Source of the DNA: Streptomyces cylindrosporus
GTDB taxonomy: Bacteria > Actinomycetota > Actinomycetes > Streptomycetales > Streptomycetaceae
Direction: 5' to 3'
Length of the DNA stretch: 64,000 bases
Assembly (NCBI RefSeq): GCF_022698165.1
Contig: NZ_JALDAY010000010.1
Coordinates: 248,001 to 312,000, forward strand
The notes under the pieces were generated by a model that ran no database searches, was not told the origin of the DNA, and worked only from the letters and a program-made list of their open reading frames with translations. Below are positions 16,032 to 25,174 of the stretch, piece by piece. Position 1 is the stretch's first letter. Every line of letters begins with the position of its first letter. Both the position numbers and the translations under genes were made by a program.

Positions 16032-17648
16032 TTACTTCTTGTCGAGCAGATCCTGCACCTTGCCCCGGACCTCGTCCGTGGCAAGCCCGCGAATCGTCAG
16101 AGTCGTCCGCCGCCGCAGCACGTCGTCCGGCGTCTCGGCCCACTCGTGGTCGCGCGCGTACACGACCTGCGCCCAGATCTCCGGCGCGTCCGGATGCACC
16201 CGCTCACCCAACTCCGGGTTCTCATTGGCCAGTCGAGCGATGTCGAAGGCCAACGACCCGTAATGCGTGGCAAGGTGCTTCGCCGTGTCCGCGGCCATCC
16301 GCGGCCCCGGCGCCGGGTTGTCCACCAGCAACCGGTGCGCGACCGCACGCGGGTTGGCGACACCGGGCAGCGGCAGCTTCTTCGGCAGCGACGAGATGGG
16401 CTCGAAGTCGTCGCCCAGCGGAGCGCCCGGCAGCGCCTCCAGCTTCTTCATGACCGTACGGCCGATGTGCCGGAAGGTCGTCCACTTGCCGCCCGCGACG
16501 GACAGCATCCCGCCACGGCCTTCCGTGACGACGGTCTCGCGCTTGGCCTTGGCCGTGTCACCGGGACCACCCGGCAGCACCCGCAGACCCGCGAAGGAGT
16601 ACGTGATCAGATCCCGCGACAGCTGCTGGTCCCGGATCGAGAACGCGGCCTCGTCCAGGATCTGGGCTATGTCCTTCTCGTTGACCGCGACATCCGCCGG
16701 GTCGCCCTCGTACTGCTCGTCGGTCGTACCGAGCAGCAGCATGTCCTCCCAGGGCAGGGCGAAAGTGATCCGGTACTTGTCGATCGGCGTCGCCAGCGCG
16801 GCCTTCCACGGCGAGGTCCGCTTCAGGACCAGATGCGCGCCCTTCGAGAGGCGGATGGACGGCGCGGCGTTCGGGTCCTCCATACGGCGCAGGTGGTCGA
16901 CCCACGGCCCGGTCGCGTTGAGCACCAGACGGGCGTTGACGCCGAACTCGTCGCCGGAGACGCGGTCGCGCAGGTCGGCGCCGGTGACCCGGCCCTGGGT
17001 GAACCGCAGCCCGGTCACCTCGGCGTGGTTCAGCACCACGGCGCCCGCCTCGACGGCCGCGCGGACCGTCATCAGCGCCATCCGCGCGTCGTTCATCTGG
17101 TCGTCGCCGTAGACGGCGACGGCCTTGAGGTTGTCGGTACGCAGCTCGGGCACGTCCTGCGCCGCCTTCGCGGGGGACAGGAGGTGACCGACGCCGTCAC
17201 CGAAAGCGGAGAGCGCGGAGTAGGCGAAGACGCCCGCCCCGAGCTTCGCGGCGCCGTGCGGCCCGCCCTTGTAAACGGGGAGGTAGAACGTGAGCGGGTT
17301 CGCCAGGTGGGGAGCCACCTGACGGGAGACCGCACGGCGCTCGAAGTGGTTCTCCGCCACCAGCTTCACCGCGCCGGTCTGCAGATAGCGCAGACCGCCG
17401 TGGAGCAGCTTGGAGGAGGCGGAAGAGGTGGCGCCGGCGAAGTCGCCGGCGTCGACCAGAGCCACCCTCAGGCCGGACTGCGCGGCGTGCCAGGCGGTGG
17501 AGATGCCCAGGATGCCGCCGCCGATGACAAGAAGGTCGTACGACGCCTTGGCGAGCTGCTCCCGGGTCTCGGCGCGGCTCGGGCCTGCGCCGAAGGCCGG
17601 GCGCGTACCGAGGGCAGGCACGGACTGGAGGGTGGTCTGACTGGTCAT
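16032..17648 (-). CDS. glpD: Glycerol-3-phosphate dehydrogenase (FAD)
   Basis: GlpD oxidises sn-glycerol 3-phosphate to dihydroxyacetone phosphate at the membrane, passing electrons to menaquinone. The 538-residue protein has the FAD-binding LLVIGGGILGISTAWHAAQSG, the SSKLLHGGLRYLQ motif and the late GGKWTTFRHIG motif of this family. The ATG is preceded by AGGAGT. It is the last gene of glpF-glpK-glpD, 51 bases after glpK, and corresponds to part of the S. coelicolor gyl operon. It is controlled from the glpF promoter by GylR. Confidence 0.95.
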   Translation of the reverse strand: MTSQTTLQSVPALGTRPAFGAGPSRAETREQLAKASYDLLVIGGGILGISTAWHAAQSGLRVALVDAGDFAGATSSASSKLLHGGLRYLQTGAVKLVAENHFERRAVSRQVAPHLANPLTFYLPVYKGGPHGAAKLGAGVFAYSALSAFGDGVGHLLSPAKAAQDVPELRTDNLKAVAVYGDDQMNDARMALMTVRAAVEAGAVVLNHAEVTGLRFTQGRVTGADLRDRVSGDEFGVNARLVLNATGPWVDHLRRMEDPNAAPSIRLSKGAHLVLKRTSPWKAALATPIDKYRITFALPWEDMLLLGTTDEQYEGDPADVAVNEKDIAQILDEAAFSIRDQQLSRDLITYSFAGLRVLPGGPGDTAKAKRETVVTEGRGGMLSVAGGKWTTFRHIGRTVMKKLEALPGAPLGDDFEPISSLPKKLPLPGVANPRAVAHRLLVDNPAPGPRMAADTAKHLATHYGSLAFDIARLANENPELGERVHPDAPEIWAQVVYARDHEWAETPDDVLRRRTTLTIRGLATDEVRGKVQDLLDKK

Positions 17649-17699
17649 TTCGGGTTCTTACTCCTCATCAGAGCGTTCGAGAGCCTCGACGAGGTCTCG

Positions 17700-19238
17700 T
17701 CAGCTCTCGTCCTCGATCCAGCCCATGGTCCGCTCGACGGCCTTGAGCCAGGTCTTGTACTCACGGTCGCGGGTCTCCGCGTCCATGCGGGGGGTCCACT
17801 CGGCGGCCCGGCGCCAGTTGGCGCGCAGGTCGTCGGTGCTGGTCCAGAAGCCGACGGCGAGACCGGCGGCGTAGGCGGCGCCGAGGCAGGTCGTCTCGGC
17901 GACCATCGGGCGCACCACCGGCGCGTCCAGGAAGTCCGAGAGGGTCTGCATCAGCAGGTTGTTGGAGGTCATGCCGCCGTCGACCTTGAGGGCCGTGAGC
18001 TCGACGCCCGAGTCCTTGGTCATGGCGTCGGTGATCTCACGGGTCTGCCAGGCGGTGGCCTCCAGGACGGCCCGCGCCAGGTGCGCCTTGGTGACGTACC
18101 GGGTGAGGCCGGCGATCACACCGCGGGCGTCGGAGCGCCAGTGCGGGGCGAACAGACCGGAGAAGGCCGGCACGAAGTAGGCGCCGCCGTTGTCCTCGAC
18201 CGAGAGCGCGAGCGTCTCGATCTCGGCGGCGGTGGAGATCAGGCCCATCTGGTCGCGCATCCACTGCACCAGCGAACCGGTGACGGCGATGGAGCCCTCC
18301 AGCGCGTAGACCGGGGTCTCGTCGCCGATGCGGTAGCCGACGGTGGTGAGCAGTCCGGAGTACGAGTTGATGATCTTCTCACCGGTGTTCATCAGCATGA
18401 ACGTGCCGGTGCCGTACGTCGACTTGGCCTCGCCCTCGGAGAAGCAGGTCTGGCCGAACAGGGCCGCCTGCTGGTCGCCGAGCGCGGAGGCGACCGGGAT
18501 GCCGCCGAGCAGGTCGCCCAGCTTGCCGCCGGTGACCTCGCCGTAGACCTCGGCGGAGGAGCGGATCTCCGGGAGCATCGACAGCGGCACGCCGATGGAC
18601 TCGGCGATCTTCTCGTCCCACTCCAGCGTGTGGAGGTTCATCAGCATGGTGCGGGAGGCGTTGGTGACGTCGGTGTAGTGCTTGCCGCCGTTGACACCAC
18701 CGGTCAGGTTCCAGATGACCCAGGTGTCCATGGTGCCGAAGAGGATGTCCCCGGCCTCGGCGCGCTCGCGCAGGCCCTCGACGTTGTCGAGCAGCCAGCG
18801 GGCCTTCGGGCCGGCGAAGTACGAGGCCAGCGGCAGGCCGGTCTCGCGGCGGAAGCGGTCCTGGCCGACGTTGCGCCCGAGCTCCTTGCACAGGGCGTCG
18901 GTGCGGGTGTCCTGCCAGACGATGGCGTTGTGGACGGGCTCACCGGTGTTCTTGTCCCACAGCAGCGTGGTCTCGCGCTGGTTGGTGATGCCGATGGCCT
19001 TGATGTCGTCACGCGTGATGCCGGCCTTCTGGATGGCTCCGGCGACGACCTCCTGGACGTTGGTCCAGATCTCGTTGGCGTTGTGCTCGACCCAGCCCGG
19101 CTTCGGGAAGATCTGCTCGTGCTCCTTCTGGTCGACGGAGACGATACGGCCGTCCCGGTCGAAGACGATGCAGCGGCTGGAAGTCGTGCCCTGGTCGATG
19201 GCGGCGATGAAGGGGCCGGCGGTGTGCGCGTCGGTCAC
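17700..19238 (-). CDS. glpK: Glycerol kinase
   Basis: GlpK phosphorylates glycerol with ATP to glycerol 3-phosphate. The 512-residue chain has the FGGY kinase phosphate-1 loop FIAAIDQGTTSSRCIVFD, the glycerol-binding TNQRETTLLWD and WQDTRT, the ATP motif STYGTGTFMLMNTGE, and the signature-2 block ALKVDGGMTSNNLLMQ. It starts at GTG after CAGGAG and follows glpF by 50 bases in the same operon. The length matches family members, and all key residues appear to be present. Confidence 0.96.
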   Translation of the reverse strand: MTDAHTAGPFIAAIDQGTTSSRCIVFDRDGRIVSVDQKEHEQIFPKPGWVEHNANEIWTNVQEVVAGAIQKAGITRDDIKAIGITNQRETTLLWDKNTGEPVHNAIVWQDTRTDALCKELGRNVGQDRFRRETGLPLASYFAGPKARWLLDNVEGLRERAEAGDILFGTMDTWVIWNLTGGVNGGKHYTDVTNASRTMLMNLHTLEWDEKIAESIGVPLSMLPEIRSSAEVYGEVTGGKLGDLLGGIPVASALGDQQAALFGQTCFSEGEAKSTYGTGTFMLMNTGEKIINSYSGLLTTVGYRIGDETPVYALEGSIAVTGSLVQWMRDQMGLISTAAEIETLALSVEDNGGAYFVPAFSGLFAPHWRSDARGVIAGLTRYVTKAHLARAVLEATAWQTREITDAMTKDSGVELTALKVDGGMTSNNLLMQTLSDFLDAPVVRPMVAETTCLGAAYAAGLAVGFWTSTDDLRANWRRAAEWTPRMDAETRDREYKTWLKAVERTMGWIEDES

Positions 19239-19288
19239 TGTCTGCTCCTGGGGTTCCGTGAGTTAGGGGGAAGGTCTACCGAGTTGCT

Positions 19289-20089
19289 TTAAGCAAAAGC
19301 GACGTTGTAGATGCCTGCAGCGATGGCGCCGCCGATCAGCGGACCGACCACCGGGATCCAGGCGTAGCTCCAGTCGGAACCGCCCTTGTTGGGCAGGGGG
19401 AGGAGCGCGTGCACGATGCGCGGGCCCAGGTCACGGGCCGGGTTGATCGCGTAGCCGGTCGGGCCGCCGAGGGACAGACCGATGGAGACGACGACCAGCG
19501 AGGTGATCAGGGCGCCCAGGACGCCCAGGCCCTTGCCGCTGTCGTTGAGGCCCTGCGTGAGGACGGCGAGCACCAGCACGACGGTGCCGATGACCTCCGT
19601 GGCGACGTTCTGCCAGGCGACCCGGACCTCGGGGCCGGTGGAGAAGATGCCCAGGACCGGGCCGGCGCCCTTCTCCTGCGCCTCGACGGCCTTGGCCGTG
19701 GTGGCCTGCGCACCCGGGCCGCCGACGATCTCCTTGTCGGTGAGGTGCGCGTGGAACTGGCCGTAGTAGGCGACCCAGACCAGGGCGGCACCGATCATGG
19801 CGCCGAGCAGCTGCCCGCCCCAGTAGACCGGAACGTCGCTCCAGGAGATGCCGTCGTCCTTGAGCGCGAGCGCGAGGGTCACGGCCGGGTTCAGGTGGGC
19901 GCCGGAGAGCGGCGCCGAGGTGTAGACCGCCGTGAGTACCGCGAAGCCCCACCCGAAGGTGATGGCGAGCCAGCCGGCGTTGCGGGCCTTGGAGGCCTTC
20001 AGCGTCACGGCGGCGCAGACGCCGCCGCCGAGCAGGATGAGTATGGCGGTACCGATGGTCTCGCCGATGAAGATGTCGGAGCTGGACAC
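19289..20089 (-). CDS. glpF: Glycerol uptake facilitator (aquaglyceroporin)
   Basis: This 266-residue MIP channel has six membrane helices and the two pore motifs GAHLNPAVT and GYAINPARDLGPR. The Asp after the second NPAR marks glycerol facilitators rather than water channels. The insertion between the halves (about residues 110-145) is longer than in E. coli GlpF. It starts at GTG after AAGGAG. It is the first gene of the glycerol operon. A -10-like TAGAGT lies about 105 bases upstream, with a GylR-type palindrome just above it. Confidence 0.95.
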   Translation of the reverse strand: MSSSDIFIGETIGTAILILLGGGVCAAVTLKASKARNAGWLAITFGWGFAVLTAVYTSAPLSGAHLNPAVTLALALKDDGISWSDVPVYWGGQLLGAMIGAALVWVAYYGQFHAHLTDKEIVGGPGAQATTAKAVEAQEKGAGPVLGIFSTGPEVRVAWQNVATEVIGTVVLVLAVLTQGLNDSGKGLGVLGALITSLVVVSIGLSLGGPTGYAINPARDLGPRIVHALLPLPNKGGSDWSYAWIPVVGPLIGGAIAAGIYNVAFA

Positions 20090-20192
20090 CCGCGACTCCT
20101 TTGTCCTTCGTCCAGGGGACCGAACCCCGGGTCCCTCCGGGAGTTCGAGCTGCCCTCGGGGTGAGAGCGTTGCCGGCCCTTGGCGTTGTCAC

Positions 20193-20198
20193 ACTCTA
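20193..20198 (-). promoter_or_regulatory. -10 element of the glpFKD promoter
   Basis: On the minus strand the sequence reads TAGAGT. No good -35 hexamer sits 17-18 bases upstream; that stretch instead meets the GylR-type palindrome at 20218-20234, which suggests repressor overlap with the -35 region. The rest of the 333-base gap between glpF and gylR holds additional GTCGAAAAC-like half sites near 20283 and the gylR terminator. Confidence 0.5.
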
Positions 20199-20217
20199 GC
20201 GCGTATTGCCGGTAGGT

Positions 20218-20234
20218 GTTCGACAATGCCGACC
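20218..20234. promoter_or_regulatory. GylR operator candidate upstream of glpF
   Basis: GTTCGACAATGCCGACC is a near-palindrome that closely matches GTTCGGCAATGTCGAAC in front of gylR. The shared form is GTTCGrCA-A-TGyCGAmC. The two copies in front of the two units known to be GylR-controlled in S. coelicolor support operator function. Confidence 0.65.
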
Positions 20235-20365
20235 GATGGACGGGAGTCTTGCTCTGCGGTTACACGCGCGTCAAGAGTTCTGTTGTCGAAAACACGATCG
20301 TTATTGACAGCTGTGGGCCAACGATCTTGTTTCGGCGATTTGCGCCGTTGTGTCAGGTTACGACT

Positions 20366-20399
20366 GAGGGCCGGTACGTCGCCTGACGTACCGGCCCTC
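20366..20399 (-). terminator. Strong hairpin terminator after gylR
   Basis: GAGGGCCGGTACGT (20366-20379) and ACGTACCGGCCCTC (20386-20399) form a perfect 14-bp stem with a 6-nt loop, 24 bases past the gylR stop. It would insulate the glpFKD promoter from gylR transcription. Confidence 0.85.
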
Positions 20400-20422
20400 G
20401 GCTCGGTCCTCGGGACCGGTCC

Positions 20423-21187
20423 TCAGAACCGTCCCGCACCCAGGTCCCGGGAGACCGCACGGGCGCAGTCCCGCACCGCCGCGATCAGCTCGGGCCGCAG
20501 CTCGCCGTCCCGGCACAGCCGCTCCACCGCGCCGGTGATGCCGACCGCGCCGACGGGCATCCGCCGCCGGTCGTGGATGGGCGCGGCGACGGACGCGACG
20601 CCCTCCCAGGTCTCCTCGACGTCGGCCGCGTAGCCGCGCGCGCGTGACAGGTCGAGGATGTGCTCGAAGTCCTCCAGCTCGCACACCGTGCGCTCGGTGA
20701 AGGGCTTGCGGTCGGCCTCGATCGCCTCGCTGTGCGCCACCGGGTCGTACGCCGACAGCACCTTGCCCAGGGCCGTGGAGTGCAGCGGCTGCATGGCCCC
20801 GATCTCCAGCACCTGCCGGCTGTCGTCGGGCCGGAAGACGTGGTGCACGATCAGCACGCCCTGCTGGTGCAGGACGCCGAGGTACACGCTCTCGCCGCTG
20901 GACCTGGCCAGGTCGTCCGTCCACACCAGGGCGCGTGCGCGCAGTTCGTGGACGTCGAGGTAGGTGGTGCCCAGGCGCAGCAGCTCGGCGCCCAGCTGAT
21001 AGCGCCCGGAGGCGTCGTCCTGCTCGACGAAGCCCTCCTGCTGGAGGGTGCGCAGAATGCCGTGGGCGGTGCCCTTGGCGAGGCCCAGCGACGAGGCGAT
21101 GTCCGAGAGGCCGAGCCGCCGCTCGCCGCCCGCGAGCAGCCGCAGCATCGCGGCCGCCCGTTCGAGCGACTGGATGTTCCGTGCCAT
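20423..21187 (-). CDS. gylR: IclR-family glycerol operon regulator
   Basis: This 254-residue protein starts MARNIQSLERAAAMLRLLAGGERRLGLSDIA, which I recognise as GylR, the repressor of the S. coelicolor glycerol operon. It has an N-terminal winged helix (LSDIASSLGLAKGTAHGILRTLQQEGFV) and an IclR effector domain that probably senses glycerol 3-phosphate (HSTALGKVLSAYD and the AAPI and GAVGITG segments). I chose the ATG at 21187, preceded by GGAGG. It is transcribed separately, just upstream of glpFKD, and its own promoter region carries two palindromes, fitting autoregulation. Confidence 0.95.
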   Translation of the reverse strand: MARNIQSLERAAAMLRLLAGGERRLGLSDIASSLGLAKGTAHGILRTLQQEGFVEQDDASGRYQLGAELLRLGTTYLDVHELRARALVWTDDLARSSGESVYLGVLHQQGVLIVHHVFRPDDSRQVLEIGAMQPLHSTALGKVLSAYDPVAHSEAIEADRKPFTERTVCELEDFEHILDLSRARGYAADVEETWEGVASVAAPIHDRRRMPVGAVGITGAVERLCRDGELRPELIAAVRDCARAVSRDLGAGRF

Positions 21188-21241
21188 CGCCGTACTGCCT
21201 CCGTCCCCTTCGACCGTCGACGTAACATCGTCGATAACGTC

Positions 21242-21278
21242 GTTCGGCAATGTCGAACACTACCGGTCGATGCCGACC
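21242..21278. promoter_or_regulatory. Two palindromic sites upstream of gylR
   Basis: GTTCGGCAATGTCGAAC (21242-21258) and GGTCGATGCCGACC (21265-21278) lie 55-91 bases upstream of the gylR start. The first matches the glpF-proximal site. They probably mediate GylR autoregulation. Metionine synthase is transcribed away from this gap, so an effect on metH is possible but unsupported. Confidence 0.6.
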
Positions 21279-21473
21279 TCCCGCTAATGGTCGGTCGATA
21301 TCCGTTGCGTCACTGGTATCCCGGGAGTGACCTGCCGGTCATCCCCGTCCGCCCCGTGGACGCCTATGACCATCCCCGGGGCGACCCGGTTACCCTGGCG
21401 AAGTGCGCCCACCGCGGAGAGTTCCACGGGCCGCGCAAAGCCGACAGCCGTCGCACCAAAGGGAGCCCCTTTC

Positions 21474-24400
21474 ATGGCCTCGTCGCCACTGACCCCTTCC
21501 GCCGACAGCCGGACCCGTGTGTCCGCGCTCCGTGAGGCACTGGCCACCCGAGTGGTGGTCGCCGACGGAGCGATGGGAACCATGCTCCAGGCTCAGGAGC
21601 CGACCCTGGAGGACTTCGAGAACCTCGAGGGCTGCAACGAGATCCTCAACATCACCCGCCCGGACATCGTCCGCTCGGTCCACGAGGCGTACTTCGACGC
21701 GGGCGTGGACTGCGTGGAGACGAACACGTTCGGTGCGAACCACTCGGCCATGGCCGAGTACGACATCGCCGAGCGGGTGTACGAACTGTCCGAGGCCGGC
21801 GCCCGCATCGCCCGCGAGACCGCCGACGCGTACGGCGCCCGGGACGGGCGTCAGCGCTGGGTGCTGGGCTCGATCGGGCCGGGCACCAAGCTGCCGACGC
21901 TCGGCCACATCGGTTACGGCACGCTGCGCGACGGCTTCCAGGCCAACGCCGAGGGTCTGCTCGCGGGGGGCGCCGACGCGCTGATCGTGGAGACCACCCA
22001 GGACCTTCTGCAGACGAAGTCCTCGATCCTGGGCGCCAAGCGCGCCATGGAAGCCACCGGCACCGTGGTCCCGCTGCTGGTCTCCATGGCCTTCGAGACG
22101 ACCGGCACCATGCTGCTGGGCTCGGAGATCGGTGCCGCGCTGACCGCGCTGGAGCCGCTGGGCATCGACATGATCGGCCTGAACTGCTCCACCGGCCCCG
22201 CCGAGATGAGCGAGCACCTGCGCTACCTCGCCCGGCACTCCCGCACCCCGCTGCTGTGCATGCCGAACGCCGGTCTGCCGATCCTCACCAAGGACGGCGC
22301 CCACTTCCCGCTCGACGCGAAGGGCCTGGCCGACGCCCAGGAGAACTTCGTACGCGACTACGGCCTCAACCTGATCGGCGGCTGCTGCGGCACGACCCCC
22401 GAGCACCTGCGGCAGCTCGTGGAGCGCCTGCGCGGGGCGGAGCCCGTCGAGCGTACCCCCCAGCCCGAACCCGGCGCCGCCTCGCTCTACCAGACCGTCC
22501 CCTTCCGCCAGGACACCTCGTACCTGGCGATCGGCGAGCGCACCAACGCCAACGGTTCCAAGAAGTTCCGCGAGGCGATGCTGGAGGCCCGCTGGGACGA
22601 CTGTGTGGAGATGGCGCGCGAGCAGATCCGCGAGGGCGCCCACATGCTGGACCTCTGCGTGGACTACGTCGGCCGTGACGGCGTCGCCGACATGGAGGAG
22701 CTGGCCGGCCGCTTCGCCACCGCCTCCACCCTGCCGATCGTGCTGGACTCCACCGAGGTCGACGTGATCCGGGCCGGCCTGGAGAAGCTCGGTGGCCGCG
22801 CGGTCATCAACTCCGTCAACTACGAGGACGGCGACGGCCCGGAGTCCCGCTTCGCGAAGGTCACCAAGCTTGCCCAGGAGCACGGCGCCGCGCTGATCGC
22901 GCTGACCATCGACGAGGAGGGCCAGGCCCGTACCCCCGAGAAGAAGGTCGAGATCGCCGAACGGCTGATCGACGACCTCACCGGCAACTGGGGCATCAAC
23001 GAGTCGGACATCCTCATCGACACCCTGACCTTCACCATCTGTACCGGTCAGGAGGAGTCCCGCAAGGACGGCATCGCGACGATCGAGGCGATCCGCGAGC
23101 TCAAGCGCCGCCACCCGGACGTGCAGACCACGCTGGGCCTGTCCAACATCTCCTTCGGCCTCAACCCGGCCGCCCGCATCCTGCTCAACTCCGTCTTCCT
23201 GGACGAGTGCGTGAAGGCGGGCCTGGACTCGGCGATCGTGCACGCGTCGAAGATCCTCCCGATCGCCCGGTTCAGCGAGGAGGAGGTGCAGACGGCCCTC
23301 GACCTGATCCACGACCGCCGCGCCGAGGGCTACGACCCCCTCCAGAAGCTCATGCAGCTCTTCGAGGGCGCCACCGCCAAGTCCCTGAAGGCCGGCAAGG
23401 CCGAGGAGCTGGCCGCCCTGCCGCTGGAGGAGCGCCTCAAGCGCCGCATCATCGACGGCGAGCGCAACGGCCTGGAGGCCGACCTCGACGAGGCCCTCCA
23501 GGAGCGCCCCGCCCTGGACATCGTCAACGAGACCCTGCTGGACGGCATGAAGGTGGTCGGCGAGCTGTTCGGCTCCGGCCAGATGCAGCTCCCGTTCGTG
23601 CTCCAGTCCGCCGAGGTCATGAAGGCCGCCGTCGCCTACCTCGAACCGCACATGGAGAAGACGGACGCCGACGGCAAGGGCACCATCGTGCTGGCCACCG
23701 TCCGCGGGGACGTGCACGACATCGGCAAGAACCTCGTCGACATCATCCTGTCCAACAACGGCTACAACGTCGTCAACCTGGGCATCAAGCAGCCCGTCTC
23801 CGCGATCCTGGACGCCGCCGAGGAGCACCGGGCCGACGTCATCGGCATGTCCGGCCTCCTGGTCAAGTCCACGGTGATCATGAAGGAGAACCTGGAGGAG
23901 CTCAACTCCCGCGGTCTGGCGGCCGACTACCCCGTCATCCTCGGCGGCGCGGCGCTGACCCGGGCCTATGTCGAGCAGGACCTGCACGAGCTGTACGAGG
24001 GCGAGGTCCGCTACGCCCGCGACGCGTTCGAGGGACTGCGCCTGATGGACGCGCTGATCGGCGTCAAGCGGGGCGTGCCCGGGGCGAAGCTGCCGGAGCT
24101 GAAGCAGCGCCGGGTGCGCGCAAGCGCCGTACAGGTGGAGGAGGAGCGGCCGGAGGAGGGGCACGTCCGGTCCGACGTCGCCACCGACAACCCGGTGCCC
24201 ACGCCGCCGTTCTGGGACACCCGCGTCATCAAGGGCATCCAGCTCAAGGAGTACGCGTCCTGGCTGGACGAGGGCGCGCTGTTCAAGGGGCAGTGGGGTC
24301 TCAAGCAGGCCCGCACCGGCGAGGGGCCGACGTACGAGGAACTCGTCGAGACCGACGGCCGGCCGCGGCTGCGCGGGCTGCTGGACCAGCTGCAGACCGA

Positions 24401-24989
24401 GAACCTGCTCGAAGCGGCCGTGGTGTACGGCTACTTCCCGTGCGTGTCCAAGGACGACGACCTGATCATCCTGGACGAGCACGGCAACGAGCGCACCCGC
24501 TTCACCTTCCCGCGTCAGCGCCGTGGCCGCCGACTGTGTCTCGCGGACTTCTTCCGCCCGCAGGAGTCGGGGGAGACCGACGTGGTCGGCCTGCAGGTCG
24601 TCACCGTCGGCTCCCGCATCGGCGAGCGGACGGCGAAGCTCTTCGAGGCGAACGCCTACCGCGACTACCTCGAACTGCACGGCCTGTCCGTCCAGTTGGC
24701 CGAGGCCCTCGCCGAGTACTGGCACGCGCGCGTGCGTTCCGAGCTCGGCTTCGCCGGCGAGGACCCGAACGAGATCGAGGACATGTTCGCGCTGAAGTAC
24801 CGCGGCGCCCGGTTCTCGCTCGGTTACGGAGCGTGCCCGAACCTGGAGGACCGTGCCAAGATCGCCGACCTGCTCCAGCCCGAGCGCATCGGCGTCCACC
24901 TGTCCGAGGAGTTCCAGCTGCACCCCGAGCAGTCCACGGACGCGATCGTGATCCACCACCCCGAGGCGAAGTACTTCAACGCCCGCTGA
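21474..24989 (+). CDS. metH: Cobalamin-dependent methionine synthase
   Basis: MetH transfers a methyl group from 5-methyltetrahydrofolate to homocysteine. The 1171-residue protein has all four modules: a homocysteine domain with zinc ligands Cys238 (GLNCSTG), Cys304 and Cys305 (GGCCGTTPEH); a pterin domain (ERTNANGSKKF, SVNYEDGD); a cobalamin domain with DVHDIG, axial His748; and the C-terminal activation domain (LGYGACPNLEDRAKI) that binds S-adenosylmethionine. The ATG at 21474 follows AAAGGGAG. The 286-base leader shows no cobalamin riboswitch that I can recognise. It is transcribed alone, divergent from gylR. Confidence 0.97.
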   Translation: MASSPLTPSADSRTRVSALREALATRVVVADGAMGTMLQAQEPTLEDFENLEGCNEILNITRPDIVRSVHEAYFDAGVDCVETNTFGANHSAMAEYDIAERVYELSEAGARIARETADAYGARDGRQRWVLGSIGPGTKLPTLGHIGYGTLRDGFQANAEGLLAGGADALIVETTQDLLQTKSSILGAKRAMEATGTVVPLLVSMAFETTGTMLLGSEIGAALTALEPLGIDMIGLNCSTGPAEMSEHLRYLARHSRTPLLCMPNAGLPILTKDGAHFPLDAKGLADAQENFVRDYGLNLIGGCCGTTPEHLRQLVERLRGAEPVERTPQPEPGAASLYQTVPFRQDTSYLAIGERTNANGSKKFREAMLEARWDDCVEMAREQIREGAHMLDLCVDYVGRDGVADMEELAGRFATASTLPIVLDSTEVDVIRAGLEKLGGRAVINSVNYEDGDGPESRFAKVTKLAQEHGAALIALTIDEEGQARTPEKKVEIAERLIDDLTGNWGINESDILIDTLTFTICTGQEESRKDGIATIEAIRELKRRHPDVQTTLGLSNISFGLNPAARILLNSVFLDECVKAGLDSAIVHASKILPIARFSEEEVQTALDLIHDRRAEGYDPLQKLMQLFEGATAKSLKAGKAEELAALPLEERLKRRIIDGERNGLEADLDEALQERPALDIVNETLLDGMKVVGELFGSGQMQLPFVLQSAEVMKAAVAYLEPHMEKTDADGKGTIVLATVRGDVHDIGKNLVDIILSNNGYNVVNLGIKQPVSAILDAAEEHRADVIGMSGLLVKSTVIMKENLEELNSRGLAADYPVILGGAALTRAYVEQDLHELYEGEVRYARDAFEGLRLMDALIGVKRGVPGAKLPELKQRRVRASAVQVEEERPEEGHVRSDVATDNPVPTPPFWDTRVIKGIQLKEYASWLDEGALFKGQWGLKQARTGEGPTYEELVETDGRPRLRGLLDQLQTENLLEAAVVYGYFPCVSKDDDLIILDEHGNERTRFTFPRQRRGRRLCLADFFRPQESGETDVVGLQVVTVGSRIGERTAKLFEANAYRDYLELHGLSVQLAEALAEYWHARVRSELGFAGEDPNEIEDMFALKYRGARFSLGYGACPNLEDRAKIADLLQPERIGVHLSEEFQLHPEQSTDAIVIHHPEAKYFNAR

Positions 24990-25118
24990 ATAAGGCCGCC
25001 CGAGGGCACATCGGCGCACGTCAGGGCATCCCCCGGCGGTATACACGGTGTGCCCCGGACCACGCCGGATAAACGAGGCGCTTCGCCCGCGGGCGACGTA
25101 CACTGGTCGGTCCACTGC

Positions 25119-25147
25119 AGGCCGGTTCCCCCAGCGGGAACCGGCCT
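25119..25147 (+). terminator. Hairpin between metH and the HAD gene
   Basis: AGGCCGGTTCCC (25119-25130) and GGGAACCGGCCT (25136-25147) form a perfect 12-bp stem with a CCAGC loop. It lies 130 bases after metH and only 27 bases before the HAD start, so it may be an attenuator in the HAD leader rather than a simple terminator. A -10-like TACACT at 25099-25104 would place it inside the HAD transcript. Confidence 0.6.
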
Positions 25148-25174
25148 GATCGTCCCTCAAGGAGGTGCGCCCGG

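Noticed and set aside
15153..19292. 1379-codon open frame on the + strand antisense to the GntR, glpD and glpK genes
   Set aside because: It is a mirror of the GC-rich codon bias of the real minus-strand genes, is low-complexity Gly/Arg/Val/Leu, and spans several unrelated genes.
21279..21473. Possible cobalamin or SAH riboswitch before metH
   Set aside because: No B12-box-like core or SAH aptamer sequence could be recognised in the leader.
21390..25160. 1256-codon minus-strand frame opposite metH
   Set aside because: Complement of a well-conserved metH; composition is Gly/Val/Leu/Arg/Asp-rich without any domain.
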